Below, piece after piece: positions 9,335-18,918 of a stretch of 64,000 nucleotides of DNA (its first letter is position 1; each line of letters opens with the position of its first letter). Where the stretch lies: positions 53,201 through 117,200 of the forward strand of contig CAWEWG010000004.1 of the NCBI GenBank assembly GCA_963812795.1, written 5' to 3'. The DNA comes from Hyphomicrobium_A sp963812795. Lineage in GTDB: Bacteria; Pseudomonadota; Alphaproteobacteria; Rhizobiales; Hyphomicrobiaceae. The notes under the pieces are model-generated. The model was not told the DNA's origin. It did not search any database and saw only the letters and a list, made by a program, of their open reading frames with translations. The translations under genes and the position numbers were made by a program.

Positions 9335-9817
9335 TCAGCCGGGGAGGCGGATTTGCCGTTCCGGCGGCGACTGTACGATCGCAACGGCATCGCCCAGCGC
9401 GACGTGACCGCCCTCCAGAACCTTGCAAGTCACTCCGCCGCGCCACTCGGGGTGCAGCGCCTTGCGCAGGCCCTCTCGCGCCTCGTCCATACGTGCGCAC
9501 GGAGTCGTCGGATAGGTTACCTCGAGCAGCACGGGCCCGATGCGCAACGTCGCCCCGAGGGCACGTGGCAGTCGCACGCCTTCGACCAGCAGGTTGGCGC
9601 GACGCGCCGTCCAATCGAGGGACTGGTCTCCGCCGAGCTCGCTGAGGGCTGCCTGCCAATCCTCACGCGCCAGGATCGTCACCGCGCGCCGCTTGTACTT
9701 GGCGCCCTTGTGGTCACCAACGACGCCCGCCTCCAAACTGATCTCAACGCTGTCGAGCGTCTGCATCGGCGCGAGCCGTCTTGGCCGCCACGCAATGCCG
9801 ACCAGCCGTCCACTCAT
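9335..9817 (-). CDS. MOSC domain protein
   Basis: A 160-residue free-standing MOSC domain protein. MOSC domains occur in molybdenum cofactor sulfurases and in mARC/YiiM-type proteins that handle sulfur or N-hydroxylated compounds. Family signs are the opening GxxxxIAWRP, the GVVGDHKG turn, the RAVTILAREDWQ segment, and the NLLVEGVRLPRALG block followed by the conserved Cys in TTPCARMDE, the likely metal/sulfur ligand. No molybdenum genes are adjacent, so the substrate cannot be guessed. Confidence 0.85.
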   Translation of the reverse strand: MSGRLVGIAWRPRRLAPMQTLDSVEISLEAGVVGDHKGAKYKRRAVTILAREDWQAALSELGGDQSLDWTARRANLLVEGVRLPRALGATLRIGPVLLEVTYPTTPCARMDEAREGLRKALHPEWRGGVTCKVLEGGHVALGDAVAIVQSPPERQIRLPG

Positions 9818-9820
9818 GCA

Positions 9821-9893
9821 CTAGTGTCCTGATCGCGAAATTCGTCTCGTCGAGGAGGGCTTTGAACGAATTTCGCGATCTGAAGGACACTAG
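9821..9893. repeat. Nested palindromic intergenic repeat, copy 1
   Basis: A 73-bp element: outer arms CTAGTGTCCT / AGGACACTAG (perfect 10 bp), inner arms GATCGCGAAATTCGT / ACGAATTTCGCGATC (perfect 15 bp), a 20-base loop, and an unpaired TGA at 9881-9883 between inner and outer right arms. The same design, including the TGA, recurs at 29217-29292 and, with variation, at 29307-29382. Confidence 0.9.
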
Positions 9894-9921
9894 CGAGAGT
9901 AGATATTTCTGGCGAGATTCA

Positions 9922-9978
9922 GATCGAGAAGTCCGCTTACGGGACCCAGCCTAGCGCAATGTCGCGGACTTCTCGATC
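9922..9978. repeat. Palindromic repeat, shortened copy next to copy 1
   Basis: Perfect 15-bp arms GATCGAGAAGTCCGC / GCGGACTTCTCGATC separated by 27 bases. It matches the inner arm of the neighbouring 73-bp element in form (GATCG-GAA-T-CG) but lacks the CTAGTGT outer arms. It lies directly at the 3' end of the NnrU gene and may act as its terminator. Confidence 0.8.
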
Positions 9979-9979
9979 A

Positions 9980-10567
9980 TCATGCCAGCGGCGAGACGCC
10001 GATGAGGAGCTCGTGCAGGTAGAGCACGATGCCGACGTAAAGAGCGGCGCCGAGCACCACGACGATCAGGTCGTTTATCCATGGCCCGCTGCCCTTGCCG
10101 ATCGGACCGAGATCGCCGCGCTTCTTCACCGAGATGCGGTCATAGACGGCGAAGGCGAGGAAGCTGCCGAACAGCACCAGCGAGGCCAGATCGCCGTTCG
10201 CCAGCAGATGCGCCAGCGCCCAGATCTTGATGGCCACGAGCATCGGGTGCTTCAGCATGACGTGGATGTGCGAGGGGATGTACGTCGCAACCAGCGCGAT
10301 CATCGCCGGCAGCATGAGCGCGAGGGCCAGATGCCGCGTCCAGGTCGGCGGATCCCACAGGATCGGATTCTTGCCCGGATGGAGCTGCAGCTTGTGGAAG
10401 CCGAGGATGATGAGCGCCAAGCCCAGCAGCGACACCACCGAGAACAGCACCTTGTAGCCGGTGCCGCCGAAGCGGGCGATGAGACCGTTCTTCAGTTCGA
10501 CGTTCGCCGGCACCAAGTGGATCGAAAGAAAGAGGATGAGACCTAGCACCATCACCAGCATGTTCAC
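9980..10567 (-). CDS. NnrU family membrane protein
   Basis: A 195-residue polytopic membrane protein with about five hydrophobic helices, of the NnrU/isoprenylcysteine-carboxyl-methyltransferase-like superfamily. Family signs: the HLVPANVELKNGLIARFG start, HPGKNPILWDPPTWTRHLAL and the HPMLVAIKIWALAHLLANGDLAS block. NnrU was first named for a role near denitrification genes; here there are none, and homologues in Rhizobiales are often stand-alone. Biochemical function not known. Confidence 0.9.
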   Translation of the reverse strand: MNMLVMVLGLILFLSIHLVPANVELKNGLIARFGGTGYKVLFSVVSLLGLALIILGFHKLQLHPGKNPILWDPPTWTRHLALALMLPAMIALVATYIPSHIHVMLKHPMLVAIKIWALAHLLANGDLASLVLFGSFLAFAVYDRISVKKRGDLGPIGKGSGPWINDLIVVVLGAALYVGIVLYLHELLIGVSPLA

Positions 10568-10839
10568 GCCCTCCCCAGGAAAATTGCGCCGTGACGGCGA
10601 ATCGTTGCCACGCTCCGGCCATCTCGTTAGGCTTTTCTAGAGTTCCGGCGCTTCGGCGGCTAGTCCGCTGATCGCCCGAATGGTCGCGGGGACCGTTACC
10701 TTCGTCGTCTTTCGAGGTGCGCGTAATGCAGGTTTCCCGCGTTTCCGAGCGTAATACGTTGGTCGTTCCCACCCATCTCCAGTTGCGTCCCCAGTTGCGG
10801 AATGCGTCCGATGCTTTCCAATTCGAGGGAGACCCGTCC

Positions 10840-11259
10840 ATGGCTGCTCGCGCCGAGGTGAAAGCGGATTTCGACGGCCCGGAGGATCGCCAGCTGGCCG
10901 ACGACATCGCGCGCGCCATGCACCATCGGCCGCTGATGAGCCGTCTGCAACGCGTCGAAGCCATGCACGGCGGCGCCGACGGCGCAGTCGCCCGGACGGC
11001 GGCGCGTCTCGCACCAGTTCCGGCTGCGCCGCCAAGCATCAGTGCACTGCCGCCGCCGATCCCCGTCGATCCGCGCTCGCTCGATGAGGTGATCGACGAT
11101 CTCGGACATGTCGCCTCGGCGCCGCCCAGCGCCGAATGGCTCGACAACGCGCGCCGCGAACGTCGTAGGCAGCGCAACCGCAACGCCCTGGCCTGGGTTA
11201 CCACGGTGGCGATCGCCAGCACCATCGTCGCGGCCGCCTTCCTGCTGCTGCGGGTCTAA
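10840..11259 (+). CDS. Hypothetical protein with C-terminal membrane helix
   Basis: A 139-residue protein of unknown function. Most of it is polar with a Pro-rich middle (about 60-85), followed by a charged Arg-rich stretch (RRERRRQRNR) and a single transmembrane helix at about 117-137 ending LLLRV, i.e. a tail-anchored topology. I chose the ATG at 10840 because GAGGGAG lies 8 bases upstream; longer in-frame starts at 10717 lack this. It stands between divergent nnrU and a convergent methyltransferase gene. Confidence 0.55.
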   Translation: MAARAEVKADFDGPEDRQLADDIARAMHHRPLMSRLQRVEAMHGGADGAVARTAARLAPVPAAPPSISALPPPIPVDPRSLDEVIDDLGHVASAPPSAEWLDNARRERRRQRNRNALAWVTTVAIASTIVAAAFLLLRV

Positions 11260-12175
11260 GGCAGAAAGCCCTTATCGAGATTGAGCGACTGACGGTCCAC
11301 CTCGCGGCCGTTGGCATCGCGGTGCGTCGCTATCCAAGTGACGTGCGTGCCGGCCTCGGCCGAGGTGCGCGAGCGCAAATTGACGACGATCGTATCGCCC
11401 GCCTTGGTGGCAATCGGCTGCAGCAGCGGAAAATAGAGCTGCTCCCAGTGCGTGCGCGGCGCATCCGGCGCCGTCGAAAGCACGATGCCTGGCGCCAGCT
11501 CGGCGCTCCACCACGTAGCAAAGCCGTAGACGGTCGTCGCCGCCTTCGGCTTCCAGCTCGCCTCGCCCTTGCGCGCCGATTTCCCGTCGGTGCCAAGATC
11601 TACAGTGTCCCACACCTTGGCTTCGAGCAGCTCCTTGGCGCCGAATGTTCGCACGTAGATGTTGTTGAGGCTCATCGCCTTGGCGACCGAAAGATCAAAG
11701 CCGGTCATGTCCCAAGCGGCGAATTCGGCTTGCACCCGGTCGCTGACGACCGGAGCCACGAATTGCTCGATACGCCGAGGAATGAGGACGCCCCCCGGCT
11801 TGAGAAAGCGTTTCTTGGCATCGCCAGCGTCTCGATGACGTGCTCTTCCAGCGCGTAGTTGCCGAGCGTCTCGGAGACGACGACGTCGACCTTCGGCGGA
11901 TCGACCATCTCGGTCGAATGGCAGGGGATGAGATGGCAGTTGCGCGCGCCGTTGGCTTTCAGAACCTTGGCGGCAACGCCGGCGACTTCCGCCGCCTCGT
12001 AGAGGAACACCTCGCGGGCGCCGAGCTTGGCGGCCATCAGCGCCAACAGCCCGGTGCCGGTGCCGATGTCAGCGACCGTGGTCGCGCCCTTCTTGATCAC
12101 CGACCGCAGCGCCGCTTCGAACGCTTCGTTGCGCACGCGGTCGGCGATCAGCGTCCGATGGTATTCGATGCGCAT
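11256..12175 (-). CDS. PRMT-like SAM methyltransferase, one frame break
   Basis: A class I methyltransferase resembling type I protein arginine methyltransferases. The first part has the SAM loop ADIGTGTGLLALMAAKLGA and the acidic loop VVSETLGNYALEE, equivalent to the double-E loop of PRMTs; the second part is the PRMT-type beta-barrel. The frame changes at about 11825: after IETLA the protein continues one frame over as DAKKRFLKPGGVLIP, so a single base is missing in the read sequence. Whole length about 306 residues. Bacterial members are poorly studied, so the substrate is unknown. Confidence 0.75.
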
Positions 12176-12180
12176 CTAAG

Positions 12181-12996
12181 TCATAGGTTCAGATGGGGGC
12201 CGCGGATCTGGTACAGCACCAGCGCGGTGGCAACGGCGAGATTGAGCGAGTCGAGCCGGCCGGCCATGGGAATCTTTACGAGGCGCGTACACGCTGACGT
12301 CAGCGGATCGGACAGGCCGGGCCCCTCGCTGCCCATGAGCAAGAGCGTCGGCGTGCGATACTTCGCCTTGCGGAAATCCTCCTCTGCATCGAGGTGCGTG
12401 CCGACGATGTCGCCGCGAAATTTCCCGCCCCAGCGCAAAAACGCTTCGCGCGTCATCCGCGCCAGCGGCACCGCGAAGACGGAGCCCATCGTCGCGCGCA
12501 CGCACTCGTGTGAAAAAGGATCACAGGTCGACCCGATGAGCATGATTCCCGCGGCGCCGACGGCGTCAGCGGTGCGAATAATGGTGCCGAGGTTCCCCGG
12601 ATCGCGGACTTCCTCCAGAGCAACCCACACGGCGTCGCGCGCTACGGCCGCAGCCGCCGGCGGCTCGACCCAGCGCTGCGGGAAGACAGCGAGCATGCTC
12701 TGCGGATTGTCTTTCGAGGCGAGCTTGCCGAGCACGGCTTCCGACACTTCGAGGCATTCGACCCCGGCTCCCAATGCCCACGCCACGAGCCCCTGCGCGA
12801 TCCCGCTTGCGGCACTCCCTGCGCGATAGACGAGCGTCTGCGGCACAAAGCCGTTGTCGCGTGCGGTCACGAGGATCGACGTGCCCTCGGCGACGAACAG
12901 CCCCGTCTCCTTGCGCTCCTTGCGCATCTCCAGGGCGCGGATCGCCTTCACTCGGTCATTCTGCAGGCTGGTGATCGACTTCGGCGCCAACGTCAT
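12181..12996 (-). CDS. TrmH/SpoU family RNA 2'-O-methyltransferase
   Basis: A 271-residue SPOUT methyltransferase. The N-terminal substrate-binding domain (about 1-100) is followed by the knotted SAM-binding domain with the three SPOU motifs: EVRDPGNLGTIIRTADAVGA, the strand LLMGSEGPGLSD and IPMAGRLDSLNLAVATALVLYQ. Members methylate ribose 2'-O in rRNA or tRNA; the exact site cannot be told from sequence. Its ATG overlaps the stop of the preceding methyltransferase gene by 4 bases (ATGA), so the two form a translationally coupled pair. Confidence 0.92.
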   Translation of the reverse strand: MTLAPKSITSLQNDRVKAIRALEMRKERKETGLFVAEGTSILVTARDNGFVPQTLVYRAGSAASGIAQGLVAWALGAGVECLEVSEAVLGKLASKDNPQSMLAVFPQRWVEPPAAAAVARDAVWVALEEVRDPGNLGTIIRTADAVGAAGIMLIGSTCDPFSHECVRATMGSVFAVPLARMTREAFLRWGGKFRGDIVGTHLDAEEDFRKAKYRTPTLLLMGSEGPGLSDPLTSACTRLVKIPMAGRLDSLNLAVATALVLYQIRGPHLNL

Positions 12997-13928
12997 TGCG
13001 CGCTCCAGCGCGTATAGAGCGACGCCGGCACAGCCCGATCGCCGCCCGTCTCGCGGATGGTGAGCTCGCCGGATTGGAAGCTACCGCCGCGTCCCTTCAG
13101 GACCTCGCGGCAAAGCTGGTCGAACGCTAGCGACGAGGCGCGGATCGCGTACACGGTGAGCACCATGGCCGCGCCGGGCGCGAGCAGCGCGGCGCAATCC
13201 TTCATCAGCGGCGGCAGGCTGGTGAACAGATCCCACACCTCGCCATCGGGACCGCGACCGAACTTCGGCGGGTCGACGAGAATGAGGTCATACGTCTTGC
13301 CGCGCCGCACCTCGCGGGCGACGAACTTGGAAGCGTCATCGAGCATCCAGCGGATCGGCGCCGCCTCCAGTCCTGACGCGGCCTGGTTCTCCTTCGCCCA
13401 AGCGATTGCCTTCTTGGACGCATCGACATGCGTGACGTGCGCGCCGGCCGCGGCGGCGATCAGCGAGGCAGCACCGGTATAGGCGAATAGGTTCAACACC
13501 CGCGGCGGTTCGGCGCGCTTTTCGGCCAGCCGCGCCAGCATCCACTCCCAGTGCGGCATCTGCTCGGGAAACAGACCCATGTGGCGGAAGCTCGCCAGGC
13601 GGCAAAGCACCGTCGCCGCGCCGACCTTCACCGGCCAGCTTTCCGGCACCGGCTTGTCGATGCGCCAACGGCCCTTGTCCTCTTCGTCGTCGCCGGAGAA
13701 CACCGCATGCGCATGCCGCCACTCGCGCTCGGGCGCGGCCGGCGTCCACAGCGCCTGCGGCTCCGGGCGGTCGACCACGATCGGCCCGAACCGCTCGAGC
13801 TTGCGCCCGCCGCCGCTGTCGAGCAGCGCGTAGTCCGGGAAGCCGGCCGTCTCTATGAGTTGCAGCCGCGCTGAGCGATCCGCCGCCGGCTCGCGCGCGT
13901 TATCTCGGCGTCGTTGATTTTCCTGCGC
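12993..13928 (-). CDS. Class I SAM-dependent methyltransferase (RlmI/RlmK-like)
   Basis: A protein of about 311 residues related to the 23S rRNA m5C methyltransferase RlmI and the RlmK half of RlmKL. Motif I is VLNLFAYTGAASLIAAAAGAH and the catalytic NPPY-like motif is VDPPKFGRGP. It lacks an obvious N-terminal PUA domain and starts near the RNA-binding EEHD part, as in the short alphaproteobacterial members. I chose MAQENQ (13928) over a start 19 codons upstream because of the basic low-complexity leader. It overlaps the following trmH-type gene by 4 bases. Confidence 0.85.
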   Translation of the reverse strand, partial: AQENQRRRDNAREPAADRSARLQLIETAGFPDYALLDSGGGRKLERFGPIVVDRPEPQALWTPAAPEREWRHAHAVFSGDDEEDKGRWRIDKPVPESWPVKVGAATVLCRLASFRHMGLFPEQMPHWEWMLARLAEKRAEPPRVLNLFAYTGAASLIAAAAGAHVTHVDASKKAIAWAKENQAASGLEAAPIRWMLDDASKFVAREVRRGKTYDLILVDPPKFGRGPDGEVWDLFTSLPPLMKDCAALLAPGAAMVLTVYAIRASSLAFDQLCREVLKGRGGSFQSGELTIRETGGDRAVPASLYTRWSAQ

Positions 13929-13985
13929 CATGGGCAACGTCTTGGCGCATCGCATCGCCGCTGCAAAGCCCTTTTGCGCGTTCAT

Positions 13986-14421
13986 CAGACAACGCCGTTC
14001 ATGTGCGCGTCAGGTTTCGGACCGCATAACAAGCGGGCGTTAAGTCTTTAAGGCGCGGGTGGCGACGGAATATTTGCCATCCATCGTTATGGTGATGTGG
14101 CCCGCGGAGCTCCGGCTCCTCAACCGGCCGCAAGCATAGTGGTCCAGCGTATTCGCGGTGACGCCGCAGCGCTGGACCCTTCGCGTCTTCGCCACCACAT
14201 CGAAATCCTTATGTGCGCGATCGACGCAGGAAACGTGTCACACGTGCTGTCGTGACAATTGTTGCCCTTCCGATACTTCCATCGCACCCGCGCGCTCAGT
14301 CGTGAGGACCGTGCATAGCTCGGCCCGCTATCCACGCCCTAACAGGCAACGGATCGAGCCGGTCCAGGCGTTGATGTGCCGTGTTCCAAAGCGGACACCA
14401 ACAACGGGAGACGCGCAGGAC
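13986..14421. other. Intergenic region with a small hairpin
   Basis: About 435 bases with no gene I can support. It holds a 9-bp inverted repeat GGTCCAGCG / CGCTGGACC (14141-14149 and 14170-14178) with an inner GCGG/CCGC pairing. It must contain divergent promoters for the methyltransferase pair and for the secreted protein at 14422, but I cannot point to boxes. Confidence 0.4.
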
Positions 14422-14850
14422 ATGAATATGAAACCACTCACGGTGCTCATCGGCGCCCTAACCCTCGCCGGACTTGCCGCACAGCCGTCGCTCGCCCAGA
14501 GGCGCGACCGCGATCGCGGCGCCGATCATTGGGAGCAGCTCGGCCGCCAGAAAGTGGGATTCCTCGTCGACCGCGATGCGATCAGGGTCGGCCGGCGCGA
14601 AGGCAAGTTCAAGGCCATCCGCCTCGAAGTGTCGGGCAACGCCGTCTACATGAACGACCTCAAAGTCATCTACGGCAACGGCGCACCGGACGACATCAAC
14701 GTGCGCTCTGAGATCCGTGACGGCGGCCAGACGCGACCGCTGGACCTCAAGGGCCGCGGCGAGCGCGCCATCGATCGCATCGAGATGACGTACCGCGCCA
14801 AGCCGAATTTCAAAGGCTCGGCGAAGGTCTGCGTTTCGGGTCTCACCTAG
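14422..14850 (+). CDS. Secreted DUF2541-like protein
   Basis: A 142-residue exported protein with a clear signal peptide (about 1-24, ending SLAQ). The mature domain begins HWEQLGRQKVGFLVDRDAIRV and runs as a beta-rich fold ending YRAKPNFKGSAKVCVSGL; this pattern of DRD-x-I-x-V-x-R and RIEMTYRAK resembles DUF2541 proteins. Function unknown. The ATG at 14422 has AGGA 6 bases upstream. It ends in a strong hairpin shared with the convergent prfB gene. Confidence 0.65.
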   Translation: MNMKPLTVLIGALTLAGLAAQPSLAQRRDRDRGADHWEQLGRQKVGFLVDRDAIRVGRREGKFKAIRLEVSGNAVYMNDLKVIYGNGAPDDINVRSEIRDGGQTRPLDLKGRGERAIDRIEMTYRAKPNFKGSAKVCVSGLT

Positions 14851-14857
14851 GCAGCTT

Positions 14858-14899
14858 TGCTGTCCGGCGCGTTGGGCTCGCCCGACGTGCCGGACAGCA
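14858..14899. terminator. Long hairpin between convergent genes
   Basis: Outer arms TGCTGTCCGGC / GCCGGACAGCA are perfect over 11 bp, and the interior (CGTTGGGC / GCCCGACG) continues the stem with one G-T pair. It lies between the stops at 14850 (plus) and 14904 (minus), so it probably ends transcription from both sides. No long T run. Confidence 0.7.
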
Positions 14900-14903
14900 C
14901 TAG

Positions 14904-16035
14904 CTAATCCAAGTCGGCGACCTCGACGTGGCTGCCGCCTTTGATCCGCTGCGCCAGCGCGCTTTCGATGAACGGATCGATCTCGCCATCGAGCACGGCA
15001 GAAGGATTGGTGCTCTGCGTGCCGGTGCGCAGGTCCTTCACCAGCTGATACGGCTGCAGCACGTAGGAGCGGATCTGGTGCCCCCAGCCGATCTCCGTCT
15101 TGCTGGCCGCCTCGGCATTGGCTTTGTCTTCGCGCTTCTTCAGCTCGAGCTCATAGAGGCGCGACTTGAGCATCGCCCAGGCGATGGCGCGGTTCTTGAT
15201 TTGCGAGCGCTCCTGCTGGCTGGCCACGGCGATGCCGGTCGGGATGTGCGTGATGCGCACGGCGGAATCGGTCGTGTTGACGTGCTGGCCGCCGGCACCG
15301 GACGAGCGATACGTGTCGATGCGGCACTCGCTCTCGTTGATCTGAATGTCGATATCGTCGTCGACGACCGGGTAGACCCATACCGAAGCAAAGCTCGTAT
15401 GCCGGCGGGCGTTGGCGTCATAGGGCGAGATGCGCACCAGGCGATGCACGCCGGATTCGGTCTTCAGCCAGCCGTAGGCATCCTCGCCCTTGATCTCGAT
15501 GGTGACCGACTTGATGCCGGCTTCTTCGCCGGCGCTCTCCTCCAGCGTCGCGACTTTGTAGCCGCGCTGTTCCGCCCAGCGCATGTACATGCGCGCCAGC
15601 ATCGAAGCCCAATCCTGGCTCTCCGTACCCCCGGCGCCGGCGTGCACCTCGAGATACGTGTCGTTGCCGTCGGCCTCGCCTGAGAGCAATGCCTCGACGC
15701 TGCGCCGCTGCGCCTCCTCGTCGAGCTTCTTGAGCATGGCTTCGCCCTCGGAGACCGAGGCATCGTCGTCCTCCGCCTCGCCGAGCTCGATGAGCGTCAC
15801 GCCATCCTCGAGGCCGCGTTCGAGATCGCGATAGGCGTTGATCGCGCGCTCGAGCTGCTGGCGCTGGCGCATCACCTTTTGCGCCCCCTTGGCGTTGTTC
15901 CAGAGGGCCGGATCCTCAGCCCGCTTGTTCAGCTCGGCGAGACGTTGCTGGGCAGTATCCCAGTCAAAGATGCCTCCGTAGCAGACCGAGGGCCTCCTTG
16001 ATGGATTCCACAAGCTTTTGCGGTTCGGCACGCAT
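14904..16035 (-). CDS. prfB: Peptide chain release factor 2 with programmed +1 frameshift
   Basis: RF2 ends translation at UGA and UAA. The gene is in two frames joined by the classical recoding site: the ATG at 16035 opens 23 codons ending RRHL, then CTT TGA C at 15969-15963, with a GGAGG anti-SD-like motif three bases before CTT. Slipping +1 on CTT skips the T and continues GAC (Asp24) for a total of 376 residues. Visible features: GGQ at 248-250 in SSGAGGQHVN and the codon-recognition tripeptide as SPY (203-205) instead of the SPF of E. coli. The frame change here is real autoregulation by RF2 level, unlike the other breaks in this window. Confidence 0.95.
15963..15979 (-). promoter_or_regulatory. 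prfB: prfB +1 recoding site (SD-like GGAGG, CTT TGA C)
   Basis: Read on the minus strand the order is CGGAGG, CAT, CTT, TGA, C. This is the complete frameshift signal known from E. coli: internal Shine-Dalgarno-like sequence three bases upstream of the slippery CUU, an in-frame UGA, and C after it that weakens termination. When RF2 is scarce the ribosome shifts and makes RF2. Confidence 0.95.
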
Positions 16036-16159
16036 CGTTCTCTCCGAGGCGGGAGCAATTTCAGGATGTGCGGATGGATATAGTCGCCGTCTGCGCGACT
16101 GTAAACGCGCAGGCAAGCCGCAGCCGCTATGACTTGCGGATCAGATCAGGCGCGACGCC

Positions 16160-18752
16160 TCACCACAGGCCCCCGCGACCGGAACTGTAGCCGGGGCTCT
16201 GACGCGGCGGCGGCTGATAATAATCGTCGGCAGCATCCTGGCGGCCGGGTTCGCCGCCGGCACCCTGATCGGTGAAACCGATCACCGAGTAGGCGTCGTC
16301 GGGCTCCTCGCCCGGCTTGAACGCCTCCATGATGCTCTGCGGGTCTTCCTCGCCCGCGCGCAGACCGGTGCGCAAGTTCACGCGCGCCAGCTTGAGACCA
16401 GGCGGAATGCGGAACGGCGCCGCCGGCGTTTCTGCCAGAGCTTCCTTCATGAAGTCGCCGAACACGGGAGCCGCAATCTTGCCGCCGGTATTGCCTTTGC
16501 CCATCGGCACCGGCGTGTCGAAACCCATGAACACGCCGACGACGAGGTCGGGCGAGTAGCCGACGAACCAGGCGTCCTTTTCCTCGTTGGTCGTGCCGGT
16601 CTTGCCGGCCAGCGGCCGCTCGAGCGTCTTGAGCGAAGTGGCGGTGCCGCGCTGGATCACGCCCTCCAGCATCGAGGTCATCTGATAGGCGGTGTGCGGA
16701 TCCATGATCTGTACGCGATCGTCGGGCACCTCGGGCTCTTCCTGGCCATTCCAGGCTTCGACCTTGCAGCCCTCGCACACGCGCTGATCGTGGCGCCACA
16801 CGGTGCGGCCCCAGCGATCCTGGATGCGGTCGATCAGGGTGGCGCGCACTTGATGGCCGCCGTTGGCGATAGAGCAATATCCCGTGGCGACGCGCAGGAG
16901 CGTGGACTCGCCGGCACCGAGCGACATCGACAGCACCGGGAGCAGATCGTCGTAGATGCCGAAGCGCTTGGCGTAGTCGGTGATGATCGGCATGCCGAGA
17001 TCCTGAGCCAGGCGCACAGTCATCTGGTTGCGCGAATGCTCGACGCCGAAACGCAGCGTCGAAGGACCGGCGGAGTGTTCCTTTTCGTAGTTCTCCGGCT
17101 TCCAGATGTCCTGACCGGGGCCCTGCTCGATCTCGATCGGCGCATCGAGGATGATCGACGTCGGCTTATAGCCGTTGTCGAGCGCGGCGGCATAGACGAA
17201 GGGCTTGAAGGCGGAGCCCGGCTGACGCCGCGCCTGGATGGCGCGATCGAACTGGCTCATGGCGAACGAGAAGCCGCCGACGACGGCCAGCACACGCCCC
17301 GTGTTCGGATCCATGGCGACGATGCCGCCGCCGACCTCGGGGATTTGCATCAGCGTCCAGACGCCGCCGACGTTGGCCGGATCTTTCGGCGCGACATAGA
17401 TCACGTCGCCGGCGGTGATGACGTCGGTGATCGTCTTGGGGGGCACCTTCTTGGTGGCCGATTTCGCCCACTTCACCTCATCGAACGCAATTTCGACGGC
17501 CTCGCGTTTGCCGACCAAGGAGCCGTCCTGCTGCTTCTCCGGCCGCAGACCGATCACCGCCTTGTTGGCGTCCGTCTTGAGAACCACGCCCAGCCGCCAA
17601 GGCTGAATGTCGGGCGGACGCTCGACGGCGTCGAGCGCTTTGCCCCAGTCGCCGGCGATGTCGAGCTTGGTCACCGGGCCGCGCCAGCCCTTGCTCCGAT
17701 CGAACTGCACGAGGCCGTCCATCAGCGAGCGGCGTGCCACCTGCTGCAGCCGTGGGTCGAGCGTCGTGCGCACCGACAAACCGCCACTGTAGAGCTTGTC
17801 CTCGCCGAACTGCGACAGCAGCGTGCGCCGCACCTCCTCGGCGAAGAAGTCGGCGGCGAAGATGTGCGCACCGGTCTGGCGTAGATTGACGCCGAGCGGC
17901 TTGCCCTTCGCCGTGGTCGCTTCCTCGGCCGTGATGTAGCCGTTCTCCTGCATCTGGCCGATGATCCAGTCGCGGCGGATCAGCGCCTGCTTCTCGCGCC
18001 GGAACGGATGATAGTTGTTGGGCCCCTTGGGGAGCGCCGCCAGATACGCGACCTCCTCGATGGTCAGATCCTGCAGCTCCTTGTTGAAGTAGCTGAGGCT
18101 CGCCGCGGCGATGCCGTAGGCGCCGATGCCGAAGTAGATCTCGTTGAGGTACAGCTCGAGGATCTTGTCCTTCGAGTAGGCGCGTTCGATGCGGATGGCG
18201 AGGATCGCCTCCTTCAGCTTGCGCTCCATCGAGCGTTCGCTGCTCAACAGGAAGTTCTTGGCGACCTGCTGGGTGATGGTCGAACCGCCTTCGGCGCGGC
18301 GGGTCGCTGCCCTCGATCTTCGATTCCACGACCTTGTAGACGGCGCGCGCGATGCCTTGGAAGTCGACGCCGCCGTGCTCGTAGAAGCGCTTGTCCTCAG
18401 CCGAAAGGAAGGCGGCGATGACGCGCTTGGGAATGGTGTTGATGGGCACGAAGATGCGCCGCTCACGCGCGTACTCGGCGATCAGCGCGCCGTTGTGCGC
18501 GTGAATGCGCGTCATGACCGGCGGCTCGTACTTCGCCAGGCTCTCGTAGTCGGGAAGATCTTGCGAGGTCTTCCACAGCAAGTAACCGGCAGCGCCCGAC
18601 GCGCAGATGAACAGAACGCCGGCGGCAGCGAACCCGAAGCCCAGGAAGCTCAGGAGCAAGCTCTTGCGCCGCTTGCGTCGACGCGGCGGCGGCGGGTCGG
18701 ACGGGTAGATGTGCTCCGGCGGGTACTCCGGCGGATATAATGGCTCGCGCAT
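16160..18752 (-). CDS. Penicillin-binding protein 1A, one frame break
   Basis: Bifunctional class A PBP: glycosyltransferase plus transpeptidase in peptidoglycan synthesis. A Pro-rich cytoplasmic head (1-27) and one membrane helix (about 31-60) lead to the GT51 domain (EDKRFYEHGGVD; GGSTITQQVAKNF; RKLKEA). The transpeptidase domain has the catalytic Ser in GSAFKPF and the KTGT motif in AGKTGTTNEEKDAWFVGYS. The frame changes near 18295-18305 between KIEGSD and RRAEGGSTITQQ; both sides are fully conserved, so a base-call error is likely. ATG at 18752 has AGAGG just upstream. Joined length about 864 residues. Confidence 0.93.
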
Positions 18753-18918
18753 CAACCTCTAAATCCGTTGACCGTGCGTAATGGGTTGATCTGGCATATC
18801 CGCGCGGGCCCAGTAGCGAGAAGAGCGACGCCGCGAAGCAGGCACATTAGCACGGATTGTGGCATCAAGTCGTCGGTGACGGGAGTTTAGATAACGTGGC
18901 GCGGTGCGGGCCCGTGCA

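Noticed and set aside
8218..9390. Long open frame on the minus strand opposite the L,D-transpeptidase
   Set aside because: It mirrors the Ala-rich coding sequence on the other strand, has no ribosome site and no recognisable domain; a GC-rich antisense shadow.
9821..9978. Closely spaced repeats considered as a CRISPR array
   Set aside because: Only two elements, each a nested palindrome with different bases; no equal direct repeats with unique spacers and no cas genes.
15960..15970. Frame break in prfB considered as a sequencing error
   Set aside because: The exact CTT TGA C slip site with the GGAGG motif three bases upstream is the known RF2 recoding signal.
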